DNA of 64,000 nucleotides from Rhodocyclaceae bacterium UBA2250 (GTDB lineage Bacteria > Pseudomonadota > Gammaproteobacteria > Burkholderiales > Rhodocyclaceae): NCBI GenBank assembly GCA_002347285.1, contig DDXW01000019.1:190-64189 (forward strand). The letters run 5' to 3'. Of this stretch, positions 8,144-17,960 are shown piece after piece. The number at the start of each line of letters is the position of its first letter. Within the stretch, counting starts at the first letter, position 1. The notes beneath the pieces are model-generated. The model saw nothing but the letters and a program-made list of their open reading frames with translations. It had not been told where the DNA came from and did not search any database. Both the position numbers and the translations under genes were made by a program.

Positions 8144-8865
8144 GCCGCCCCGGCCAACTCGCTCGCCACCTCATCCCACAGTCGGGCCGTCTGCTCGTTC
8201 ATCGCGGATAGCTCCTCGCGCAGCTTAACCAGGCGAGCGCGATCCTTCGAGCGTCGGAAAATATCCAGCAGCATGCTCGTCAGCAGCGCATTGTCCTGAT
8301 CCACGCGCAAAGCCCGCTCCAGCGCCGCCTGTGCAAGCTCGGTCTGGCCGTTCTCCAGATAATCCGAAACCTCCAAGAGCACATCCTCGTCGGCAAACAC
8401 AGGAATATCCGGCTCGCCCGTCTCCAGTTTCTCGACAATTCTCGGAACCTCTGGCTCGCCTGCCTTCCGTTCCGACAACGCAGCCAGCAACCGCGATTGC
8501 TCAGGTGTCAGCCAGGGCGCACCAGCCTGCAGCAAGCGCATGCGCAGGCCGTCGCCTTTCTCCGCGAGCAAGGTAAACAACGCATGGAGCCCCTCGAAAA
8601 CAATCTCCGCCTGCCCGGCGGAACATGCCAGCAACACGCACCGCACACGCGCGGCCAAATCCGATGGCCTGCGGGATATGCAATGGGACAAATAGTCGAG
8701 ATAACGCTGGCGGCGTTGAGGCGAATCCAAATCGAGATACAGCTTGCCGCCACAATCGAAAAAGGCCGGCTCCCAATCGTCGTACGAAAGGGCGACATCC
8801 CCCGAACCTGTTTTACGGATCAGATCGCAATTCCCCATGGCGCAAGCCCCGTATCCATCAGACAT
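8140..8865 (-). CDS. TPR/FimV-like protein, first gene of the operon
   Basis: 241 residues. The C-terminal 80 residues are helical and resemble the FimV C-terminal or TPR type: LEVSDYLENGQTELAQAALE, DQDNALLTSMLLDIFRRSKD. The rest is also helical (YLDYLSHCISRRPSDLAARV, ALFTLLAEKG) and has no recognised catalytic motif. No signal peptide or membrane segment; an alternative start ten codons in (MGNCDLIRK) is possible. It opens the seven-gene operon and shares a 4-bp overlap with the next gene. FimV-type domains scaffold polar and pilus machinery, which fits a small-GTPase system, but that link is inference. Confidence 0.65.
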   Translation of the reverse strand: MSDGYGACAMGNCDLIRKTGSGDVALSYDDWEPAFFDCGGKLYLDLDSPQRRQRYLDYLSHCISRRPSDLAARVRCVLLACSAGQAEIVFEGLHALFTLLAEKGDGLRMRLLQAGAPWLTPEQSRLLAALSERKAGEPEVPRIVEKLETGEPDIPVFADEDVLLEVSDYLENGQTELAQAALERALRVDQDNALLTSMLLDIFRRSKDRARLVKLREELSAMNEQTARLWDEVASELAGAA

Positions 8866-8935
8866 TCACCCACGCAAAGGCAGTTCCAGCGGCAGTAAGG
8901 CGATGATAAACGATAACGCGCGCCCACTCGCAACG

Positions 8936-8960
8936 AAAACTCGGCGCTGGCGGGGCGGCG
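8936..8960 (+). repeat. Dispersed 25-bp repeat, copy 3
   Basis: Perfect form of the repeat. It lies in the gap between the start of the kinase-GTPase operon (transcribed leftward) and the tracrRNA terminator. Confidence 0.85.
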
Positions 8961-9022
8961 ATTGCCGGTATTCCGGCGCCGCATCATGACATTCGCACAG
9001 CGGAATCCGCAAGGCATACAAT

Positions 9023-9114
9023 GAAAAGGCCCGGCGGGTTTCCCCGCCGGGCCTGGATACAGAATCTTTCGATTCTTTATTGTAGCAACGGCTCTCACCC
9101 CGGATAGCCACAAC
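9023..9114 (-). ncRNA. Type II-C tracrRNA gene
   Basis: Read leftward, 9114-9079 is a 36-base anti-repeat. Its complement matches the CRISPR repeat at 9707-9742 at 28 of 36 positions, including a 17-base run (CTCTCACCCCGGATAGC) and a 7-base run (TTGTAGC) around a central mismatch bulge, with G-U wobble possible at both ends. Next come a small hairpin AGAATC-GAAA-GATTCT, a short single-stranded linker and a very stable hairpin (GGCCCGGCGGG / CCCGCCGGGCC) followed by TTTT, a typical tracrRNA 3' end and terminator. The anti-repeat end GAG-x-CCGTTGCTACAAT recalls the Neisseria tracrRNA. The promoter would lie within or beyond 9115-9160. All elements look intact although cas9 is gone. Confidence 0.85.
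9028..9053 (-). terminator. Terminator hairpin of the tracrRNA
   Basis: Eleven-base perfect inverted repeat GGCCCGGCGGG / CCCGCCGGGCC with a 4-base loop. The T run follows only on the minus strand, so it serves leftward transcription from the tracrRNA. Confidence 0.85.
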
Positions 9115-9120
9115 AGAGCC

Positions 9121-9711
9121 GATTATGCGGGAGGCAACCCGCATGCCGGTGCCGATCTGGAGACGACGATTCTCGGCAGCGGAGACCGCAAGAGCGGGCT
9201 GTTCTGGGAACAGAAGCCGCCGCTGGCCGGCGCCGACCTGCTCAAGATGCTCGGCCGCTGCACGTTCGAAAAAGACGAATACCGCGCCCCGAAGGCCAGC
9301 TTCACCGCCGAGCGTCATGTCTGGCTGACGCGCCTCAACAACCTGCGCATCGTCATCGACGGCACGACACGGGGCCTCGACGAAACGGAACGCCGGCTCG
9401 CCCTGCCCATGCCCTACAAGCAGGCCGGCGATTTCACCTACAAACAGTTGCGCGCTGCGCTCGTCAAGGCGGGGCTGTTGCCGGAAAGCTTCAAGTTCGC
9501 CGGCCTGAATTACCCGGCTGGCAAGCAACTTGACGAAGCCAAGCCCAAGGACCCGGAAACCGAGAAGCTGGTGAAACTGCCCGCCTGGCAGGAGTTGCGC
9601 AAAACACTCACGGCCGCTGGCCTCGAAACCGAATGGGAAGGCATGGCGGGCGCCGCGACGGGCGGCGAGCTACAACCTGGCAAAGAGGATGGCTACAGTC
9701 ATCACAATTGA
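9121..9711 (+). pseudogene. cas9: Cas9 (type II-C) REC-lobe fragment
   Basis: The frame encodes a piece that reads straight through the recognition lobe of type II-C Cas9: GNPHAG, then PPLAGADLLKMLGRCTFEKD, FTAERHVWLTRLNNLRI, ETERRLALPMPY and KAGLLPESFKFAGL. These match in order the Neisseria Cas9 stretch around GNPHVSGG, KMLGHCTFE and TYTAERFIWLTKLNNLRI. The fragment covers only some 175 of about 1,050 residues: RuvC-I and the bridge helix are missing in front, HNH, RuvC-III and the PAM-interacting domain behind. It has no proper start (the frame is open leftward into the anti-repeat, first ATG at 9247) and its last 20 codons are CRISPR-derived DNA. It cannot be a nuclease. Confidence 0.85.
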
Positions 9712-9742
9712 TGCTATCCGGGGTGAGAGAGGGAGCTACAAC
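9667..9742 (-). CRISPR. Remnant CRISPR array, one full repeat
   Basis: 9707-9742 is one complete 36-bp repeat. Read on the minus strand it starts GTTGTAGCTCCC and ends ATAGCATCAAT, the form of type II-C repeats. 9677-9706 is exactly 30 bp, the normal type II-C spacer length. 9667-9676 (GAGCTACAAC on the plus strand) is the end of a second repeat whose remainder has been deleted and replaced by the Cas9 fragment. So 1.3 repeats and one intact spacer survive. The tracrRNA anti-repeat at 9079-9114 matches this repeat. No cas1 or cas2 is present in the window. Confidence 0.8.
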
Positions 9743-9780
9743 GGTTCAACTGGGAGCGCTGTGGCTCCCAGTTGAACCGT
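9741..9780. repeat. Perfect 17-bp inverted repeat beside the CRISPR repeat
   Basis: ACGGTTCAACTGGGAGC (9741-9757) and its exact complement (9764-9780) around GCTGTG. It begins on the last two bases of the CRISPR repeat. It could be a strong hairpin in RNA, a terminator-like barrier, the scar of an array deletion or a palindromic spacer. No T run follows on either strand. Confidence 0.8.
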
Positions 9781-9801
9781 GCCGCTTCGCGGCGGTATGT
9801 A

Positions 9802-9826
9802 GAAACTCGGCGCTGGCGGGGCGGCG
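9802..9826 (+). repeat. Dispersed 25-bp repeat, copy 4
   Basis: GAAACT followed by the perfect core CGGCGCTGGCGGGGCGGCG. It lies between the CRISPR remnant and the end of the antitoxin gene, 13 bp from the antitoxin stop codon and in reverse orientation to that gene. Confidence 0.85.
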
Positions 9827-9839
9827 ACAATGCCCTACT

Positions 9840-10184
9840 TCAAGCGGTCGCGAGTTCCTTCGCGGATTTTCTCGCACGGCGCGGCTTCGCATCGGTGGTC
9901 GGCGCCGCATGAAGTCTGATCTTGAGCGCCTTGATGACTTTCAGCACGGTCGAAAACTCCGGGTTGCCCGTCGCTGAAAGCGCACGATATAGCCCTTCGC
10001 GCGTCAGCCCGGTATCGCGGGCAAGCTGCGTCATGCCGCGCGCGCGCGCAATGTCGTTGAGCGCGGCACGCACCAGGCTGCCGTCGCCGGTATCTTCTTC
10101 TAGACAGGCGTCGAGATAGAGCGCCATGTCCTCCTCGGTTTCGAGGTAATCGGCAGCATCCCAGCGGGTGAATTTTTCGGCCAT
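9840..10184 (-). CDS. HigA-like antitoxin (addiction module antidote)
   Basis: 114 residues. Residues 1-35 (WDAADYLETEEDMALYLDAC) and the following helix-turn-helix (MTQLARDTGLTREGLYRALS) match the family of putative addiction-module antidote proteins paired with HI1419-type killer proteins. The C-terminal tail is basic (KPRRARKSAKEL). It follows the toxin gene by 2 bp, giving the reversed toxin-first order usual for this family. It should neutralise the toxin and repress the operon through the HTH. Confidence 0.88.
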   Translation of the reverse strand: MAEKFTRWDAADYLETEEDMALYLDACLEEDTGDGSLVRAALNDIARARGMTQLARDTGLTREGLYRALSATGNPEFSTVLKVIKALKIRLHAAPTTDAKPRRARKSAKELATA

Positions 10185-10186
10185 GG

Positions 10187-10504
10187 TCAGTCCTTCCAGT
10201 CTTTCGCGATCTTGATGGCGACTTTGATGTCCGCCGCTTGCGTGCCTTTGTCGCCTCCGGCCAGCAACACTACCAGCACGGTCCTCTTTTGCATGAAGTA
10301 GATGCGGTAGCCTGGCCCGTGATCGATGCGCAATTCGCTGACGCCTTCACGCAGCGTCTTGGCGTCGCCGAAATTACCGCTGGACTCCAGCCGACGAATC
10401 CGGGCATTGATGCGAGCCCTCGCCTGCCTGTCTTTCAGCTTGTCGAACCAGCGGACGTAAGTTTCGCTTTGGACGATTTCGAGCATATCGCCAGTGTAAT
10501 CCAT
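10187..10504 (-). CDS. RelE/ParE-superfamily toxin (addiction module killer)
   Basis: 105 residues (99 if translation starts at MLEIVQ). The sequence follows the HI1419/HigB-like killer family: YVRWFDKLKDRQARARINAR, then LREGVSELRIDHGPGYRIYF and VVLLAGGDKGTQAADIKVAI. RelE-fold toxins of this kind usually cleave mRNA on the ribosome. It is encoded directly ahead of its antitoxin and shares the operon. Intact by length and motif. Confidence 0.88.
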   Translation of the reverse strand: MDYTGDMLEIVQSETYVRWFDKLKDRQARARINARIRRLESSGNFGDAKTLREGVSELRIDHGPGYRIYFMQKRTVLVVLLAGGDKGTQAADIKVAIKIAKDWKD

Positions 10505-10528
10505 GAATTACACCAGCGCAAACCCGGA

Positions 10529-10552
10529 CAAACTCGGTGCTGGCGGGGCGGC
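10529..10552 (+). repeat. Dispersed 25-bp repeat, copy 5
   Basis: CAAACT followed by CGGTGCTGGCGGGGCGGC, one base different from the core. It lies exactly between the end of ccdB (stop at 10553) and the start of the killer gene, in reverse orientation to both. Confidence 0.8.
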
Positions 10553-10852
10553 TCAGAAACCCTGCATCAGGAAGTCGAGGGCGGCGACGATCTCGTCGCG
10601 GCGCTGATCGAGCGAGGCGACCGGTTCCTTCAGGATCGCGGTCGGCACGGCGGCCATGAACTGGGTGGCCATCACGAAACTTTCCGCACCGACGGCGAAC
10701 ACGGGATTGAGGATGCGCGCCGGCTGCGGCGCCTGCGCGAGCGGCAGGAGCGGCACGACCATGCGGGTGTTGAGATGATCGAGCAAATCGGACTGCACGA
10801 TCAGCAGATAGCCGGCGCCCGCCGGATTGGCGCAGATGTCGAAGCGGGCCAT
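10553..10852 (-). CDS. ccdB: CcdB-family gyrase-inhibitor toxin
   Basis: 99 residues from ATG 10852 (MARFDICAN), the usual CcdB length. Family signatures: YLLIVQSDLLDHLNTRMVVP, then LNPVFAVGAESFVMATQFMA and the C-terminal LDFLMQGF, close to the gyrase-poisoning tail (family WGI or GF end). CcdB traps DNA gyrase on DNA. Its start shares one base with the stop of ccdA (TGATG), so translation is coupled. The long open frame that extends upstream of the chosen start runs antisense into mfd and is not coding. Confidence 0.9.
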   Translation of the reverse strand: MARFDICANPAGAGYLLIVQSDLLDHLNTRMVVPLLPLAQAPQPARILNPVFAVGAESFVMATQFMAAVPTAILKEPVASLDQRRDEIVAALDFLMQGF

Positions 10853-11097
10853 CAGAAGTTGCGGTATGCGGCGAGCGGCAGGCCGTTCTGCTCGACGTAG
10901 GCGTTCGAACTGTCGAGCGCGGCGCGGTTTTCGGCGATCCACAGCTCGGCGCGCCGGCTGGCGATGGCCTGCGCGAGGCCGGCTTCGGCGGCACGCGATA
11001 TATTCACGTCGAGCGCCCGCGCTTCGGCCAGCAGTTGTGCGCTGATCGAAACGTTGGTGGCGCGCTTCGGCGCCTCGTTCCGCTGAATATTTGCCAT
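10852..11097 (-). CDS. ccdA: CcdA-family antitoxin
   Basis: 81 residues from ATG 11097 (MANIQRNEAPKRATNV), preceded at 5 bp by GGAGG; ATGs at 11100 and 11109 fit the ribosome site less well. The N-terminal ribbon-helix-helix region (ATNVSISAQLLAEARALDVN) would bind the operator. The C-terminal ENRAALDSSNAYVEQNGLPL is the CcdB-binding tail typical of CcdA. It precedes ccdB in the usual antitoxin-toxin order. Divergent from mfd, with about 50 bp between them holding both promoters. Confidence 0.9.
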   Translation of the reverse strand: MANIQRNEAPKRATNVSISAQLLAEARALDVNISRAAEAGLAQAIASRRAELWIAENRAALDSSNAYVEQNGLPLAAYRNF

Positions 11098-11150
11098 CAT
11101 ATCCTCCATGATCGATGCGCATTGTTGATCCACATAATACAATACATGGC

Positions 11151-14573
<3,423 letters not shown>

Positions 14574-14637
14574 GCGCAACCGGCGGCGAATATTTTGTTA
14601 TGCTGTTTCGGCAAGCTTCGACAGGGAGGGCGACATC

Positions 14638-15075
14638 ATGCGTATCTGGACCATTTTGCTGGGACTGCTGTTCAGCGCGACCGCGCTCGCGGAGGATGCA
14701 CCGATCGGCTACGTCAAGACGAGATCGGGTGAAGCCTATGTGATCTCCGGCGGGGCGAAGGCCCAGGCGAAGCCCGGCACGCCGGTCTTCGTCGGCAGCC
14801 AGTTGAAGACCGGCGCGAAAAGCAGCCTCGGCGTCACTTTCAAGGACGAGACGGTGATGTCCTTCGGCCCCGACACCGAACTGACGGTCGATGAATACCT
14901 CTACGCGCCGAGCCAGGGCAAGCTCAAGCTCGCCAGCAAGCTCGCCAAGGGCAGCCTGAACTACGTTTCCGGCGTGATCGCCAAGCTGCAGCCGGATGCG
15001 GTGTCGGTGACCACGCCGACCGGCACGATCGGCGTGCGCGGCACGCGCTTCGCGATCATGATCGAAGGCGAATAA
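14638..15075 (+). CDS. Exported FecR-domain protein
   Basis: 145 residues. Signal peptide MRIWTILLGLLFSATALA, then a FecR-like beta domain: GYVKTRSGEAYVISGGAKAQ, VFVGSQLKTGAKSSLGVTF and TTPTGTIGVRGTRFAI, the typical TPTGxxxVRGT repeat. No membrane anchor, so periplasmic. It lies 3 bp ahead of an OmpA-family lipoprotein gene and convergent to a CHASE2 cyclase gene. This FecR/OmpA/CHASE2-cyclase grouping is one I have seen before in proteobacteria; its function is not settled. Note that it is not FecR of iron signalling: no N-terminal cytoplasmic part and no TonB receptor nearby. Confidence 0.85.
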   Translation: MRIWTILLGLLFSATALAEDAPIGYVKTRSGEAYVISGGAKAQAKPGTPVFVGSQLKTGAKSSLGVTFKDETVMSFGPDTELTVDEYLYAPSQGKLKLASKLAKGSLNYVSGVIAKLQPDAVSVTTPTGTIGVRGTRFAIMIEGE

Positions 15076-15078
15076 GCC

Positions 15079-15684
15079 ATGGCTGTCCGCCACCTCGCCG
15101 TCGCGGCCATCGCCGCCGCCCTGTTGGGCGCCTGCGCCTCTCCGCCGCCGCCGAAGCCGGTTTCCTATGTCGTCCTGCTCGAGAATCCGGACGGCACCAC
15201 CGGCAAGGTCGTCGTCAAGGGCGGCCAGGGCGAGCAATTGATCGAGAAGGCGCGCACCGCCGCACCGCTGGATGGCTCGAAACCCGCGGCGCCGATTTCC
15301 GAGGAGAAACTGCAGAAGGACTTGGGCGCCGCATTCGCCGCCCAGCCGGCCCTGCCGGAGCGCTTCCTGCTCTACTTCGAGTCGGCGGGAACGAAGCTGA
15401 CGCCCGAATCGGCCGCGCTGTTCCCGAAGATCATCGAAAATGCGGCGAAGCGGCCCGGGGTCGATGTTTCGATCATCGGACATACCGACAGCGTCGGCAA
15501 GTCCGATGACAACGAGAAGCTGGCGCTGAAGCGCGCGCAGGCGATCGCCGAGGAGATCAAGAAGGCGGGCCTCAAGGTCGATGCGCTGAGCGTCGAGTCC
15601 CACGGCGAACGGAACCCGCTGATCAGGACGCCGGACGAGACGCCCGAACCCAAGAACCGGCGCGTCGAGATTTCGATCCGGTAA
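15079..15684 (+). CDS. OmpA-family outer-membrane lipoprotein
   Basis: 201 residues. Lipoprotein signal with lipobox LLGAC (cysteine at about 19), a linker region, and a C-terminal OmpA/MotB peptidoglycan-binding domain (about 95-200: LLYFESAGTKLTPESAALF, VSIIGHTDSVGKSDDNEKLA, VESHGERNPLI, ENRRVEI-like KNRRVEISIR). It probably tethers the outer membrane to peptidoglycan. It starts 3 bp behind the FecR-domain gene and was presumably co-transcribed with it. Confidence 0.9.
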   Translation: MAVRHLAVAAIAAALLGACASPPPPKPVSYVVLLENPDGTTGKVVVKGGQGEQLIEKARTAAPLDGSKPAAPISEEKLQKDLGAAFAAQPALPERFLLYFESAGTKLTPESAALFPKIIENAAKRPGVDVSIIGHTDSVGKSDDNEKLALKRAQAIAEEIKKAGLKVDALSVESHGERNPLIRTPDETPEPKNRRVEISIR

Positions 15685-15685
15685 T

Positions 15686-17821
15686 TCACTTCTCGCTCAT
15701 CACGATCAGGTCGCCCCGTTCGCCCGCCGTCAGGCGGGCGCGATGCAGGGCGACGAGCGGATCGTCCGGGCAGGCCTGCGCCAGCTGGCCGAACAGCCCG
15801 GCTGCCTCCGGTTTTTCCTCCCGCAGCGCGGCGAAGGCCGCCGCATAGTCTTGCGCGGGTGCATACCTTAGCGCCAGTTCGTCATCGACCGGCTCGAACA
15901 CGGCCAGCGGCTGCGTCTTGCCCTTGAGCACCAGCCGGCCGACCGGCCGCACGCGCGCATCCGGACAGGCGGCGAGAATCGCCGCGGAGACGCACATGCG
16001 CGTGCCCAGGTGCTTGTTCACCGCCTCGAGCCGGGAAGCGGTATTCACCGGGTCGCCGAGCGCGCGGTAGTCGAAGATCGTCGCGCCGCCGAAGTTGCCG
16101 ACCACCACCTCGCCGGCATGCACGCCGATGCGGGTCGTGCCGAAGGCGATGCCCTTCTCCTGCAAATCCATCGAGTAGCGGTTGGCGAAGGCGTCCATTT
16201 CCAGCGCGCAGGCGTAGGCCCGCTCCCGGTGATCGGCCTGCGGCACCGGCGCCGAGAACACGATGGCGACCGCATCGCCGACGATGCGGTCGAGCGTGCC
16301 CTCGTGCCGGAAGGCGATCGCGATCATGCCGTCGAGATAGGCGTTGAGCAGCGACACCGCCGCGGCGGGATCCATGCCCTCCATGAGGCCGGTGAAGCTG
16401 GTCAGATCGGTGAAGATGAAGCTGCACTCCTGGCGGCGCCCGCCGAGCGCCATCGCTTCCGGATGCTCGACCAGGAAATTCACGCGGTTCGGCGACACGT
16501 AGCGTGCGAAGGCCTGCTTGATCCAGCGCTGCTCGCGCTCGCTGGCGAGGTGATGGGCAAGGCTGCAGATGACGAAGCCGAGGACGATGCCGATCGCCGG
16601 CGTGGCCGAGTCGAGCAGCAGTCCCGCGCTGCTGTAGGCGTGCCAGCCGCCGCCGAGGATGGCGGCGACCAGCGCCGCACAGGCCGCCGCCGAGACGAGC
16701 GCGCTGGCACGCAGCGCCAGGAAGCCGATGGCCAGACCGGCCAGCATCAGGACGACGGTTTCGGCGCCCCGTGCCCAGCTCGGCCGCTCGAGGAAATGGC
16801 CGGACAAAATTTGCTCGATGGCCTGCGCGTGCGCCTCGACGCCCGGGATCACGCCGAACGGGCCGAAGCGCAGGTCCATGAGGCCCTGCGCCGAGCTGCC
16901 GACCAAGACGATGTGGCCGGCGATGCGCTCCGGCGGCACCGTGCCGGCCAGCACCTGCCAGGCCGGCACGTAGCGTTCGGCCTTGGGCCGCGCGTAGTGC
17001 AGCCAGACCTCGCCCTGCGGCGTGGTCGGAATCACCAGCTCGCCGATCTTCACCTCCTGCAAGCCGCTGTCCTGGCCGGCGCTCTTGAGGAAGACGTTGG
17101 TCGCGCCCTGGGCGACGCGCAGTGCCTCGCTCGCCAACGTCGGCACGGCCGTGCCGCCGACCTGCAGGACCAGCGGTACGCGGCGCACCACGCCGTCGCC
17201 GTCCGGCACGAAGGTCAGCGCACCGCTGCCCTTGGCGGCGGCCTCGAGTTCCGGCAGCGAAGTCACGGCACTGGTGAAGTCGTGCAGCCAGCGCGGCTGC
17301 GGCTCGCCGGAGTGGATGAAGCGCGCCTTCTGCGCCGGCAGCCTGGGTGCATCGACCGGCCGGCCGCGTTCGACGGCGAAGCCGAGGACGGCGTCGCCCC
17401 GCGCGAGGCTGGCGGCGAGCACCCGGTCATGATCGGGCAGGGCGGCGATCTCGCCGCCCAGTCGCCCCGCCAGTCCCCACAGCGCGGCGACGGCCTTGGG
17501 CGAAGTGCGGTCCGGCTCGGCGAACATCACGTCGAAGGCGACCGCCGCCGCCCCGCCGGCGCCGAGTTTGTCGAGCAGTTCCGCGATGCGCGTGCGCGGC
17601 CACGGCCACTGGCCGAGGCGGGCCAGGCTGGCTTCATCGATATCGACGATGCGCACCGGCACATCGGAATAGGTGCGCGGCTGCCAGCGCTGATACTGGT
17701 CGAACAGGTTCACGCGCAGCATCTGTTGCGGCAGCGGATCGGCCACGAGCAGGAGCAGGCCGGCCAGCACCGGAACGAAAGGCAGGAATGCAATCCAGCG
17801 GGAAAGGAGGTTCTTGTTCAT
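15686..17821 (-). CDS. CHASE2-domain adenylate/guanylate cyclase
   Basis: 711 residues. One N-terminal membrane segment (residues about 10-28), a large extracytoplasmic CHASE2 sensor (about 30-330, with VRIVDIDEASLARLGQWPWP and AVAFDVMFAEPDR), three or more closely spaced membrane segments (about 335-420), and a C-terminal class III cyclase domain. Catalytic aspartates are seen in IFTDLTSFTG and IVGDAVAIVF, and the transition-state Asn/Arg in GDPVNTASRLEAVN. The lysine that usually reads adenine is Arg (TLDRIVGD), so the nucleotide made is uncertain. Convergent with the FecR-OmpA pair, 1 bp apart. A copy of the dispersed repeat lies in the CHASE2 coding part. Confidence 0.93.
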   Translation of the reverse strand: MNKNLLSRWIAFLPFVPVLAGLLLLVADPLPQQMLRVNLFDQYQRWQPRTYSDVPVRIVDIDEASLARLGQWPWPRTRIAELLDKLGAGGAAAVAFDVMFAEPDRTSPKAVAALWGLAGRLGGEIAALPDHDRVLAASLARGDAVLGFAVERGRPVDAPRLPAQKARFIHSGEPQPRWLHDFTSAVTSLPELEAAAKGSGALTFVPDGDGVVRRVPLVLQVGGTAVPTLASEALRVAQGATNVFLKSAGQDSGLQEVKIGELVIPTTPQGEVWLHYARPKAERYVPAWQVLAGTVPPERIAGHIVLVGSSAQGLMDLRFGPFGVIPGVEAHAQAIEQILSGHFLERPSWARGAETVVLMLAGLAIGFLALRASALVSAAACAALVAAILGGGWHAYSSAGLLLDSATPAIGIVLGFVICSLAHHLASEREQRWIKQAFARYVSPNRVNFLVEHPEAMALGGRRQECSFIFTDLTSFTGLMEGMDPAAAVSLLNAYLDGMIAIAFRHEGTLDRIVGDAVAIVFSAPVPQADHRERAYACALEMDAFANRYSMDLQEKGIAFGTTRIGVHAGEVVVGNFGGATIFDYRALGDPVNTASRLEAVNKHLGTRMCVSAAILAACPDARVRPVGRLVLKGKTQPLAVFEPVDDELALRYAPAQDYAAAFAALREEKPEAAGLFGQLAQACPDDPLVALHRARLTAGERGDLIVMSEK
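17546..17569 (-). repeat. Dispersed repeat inside the CHASE2 cyclase gene
   Basis: On the gene's own strand: AAACT then CGGCGCCGGCGGGGCGGCG, one base different from the core, encoding KLGAGGAA. The protein context (LLDKLGAGGAAAVAFDVMF) fits the family, so this copy may be partly a coding coincidence. Confidence 0.6.
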
Positions 17822-17960
17822 CGGCCGAACATGCGATCTTCGCCCCCAAGCTTAACGGAAATGCTCAGGTAAGATGTGAAGCCATGCGCGACAAGAATAT
17901 CCCGGTAGGGACTCGATCATTCCACCAGCGCGGCAGCCGTCCCCGAGGAGGCCGTAACTA

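Noticed and set aside
9082..9742. Inverted repeats (GCTATCCGGGGTGAGAG and complement) flanking about 600 bp, first read as the ends of a transposon.
   Set aside because: One copy is a 36-base CRISPR repeat of type II-C form and the other a tracrRNA anti-repeat with hairpin and terminator behind it; the DNA between encodes a Cas9 fragment, so a CRISPR origin explains them better.
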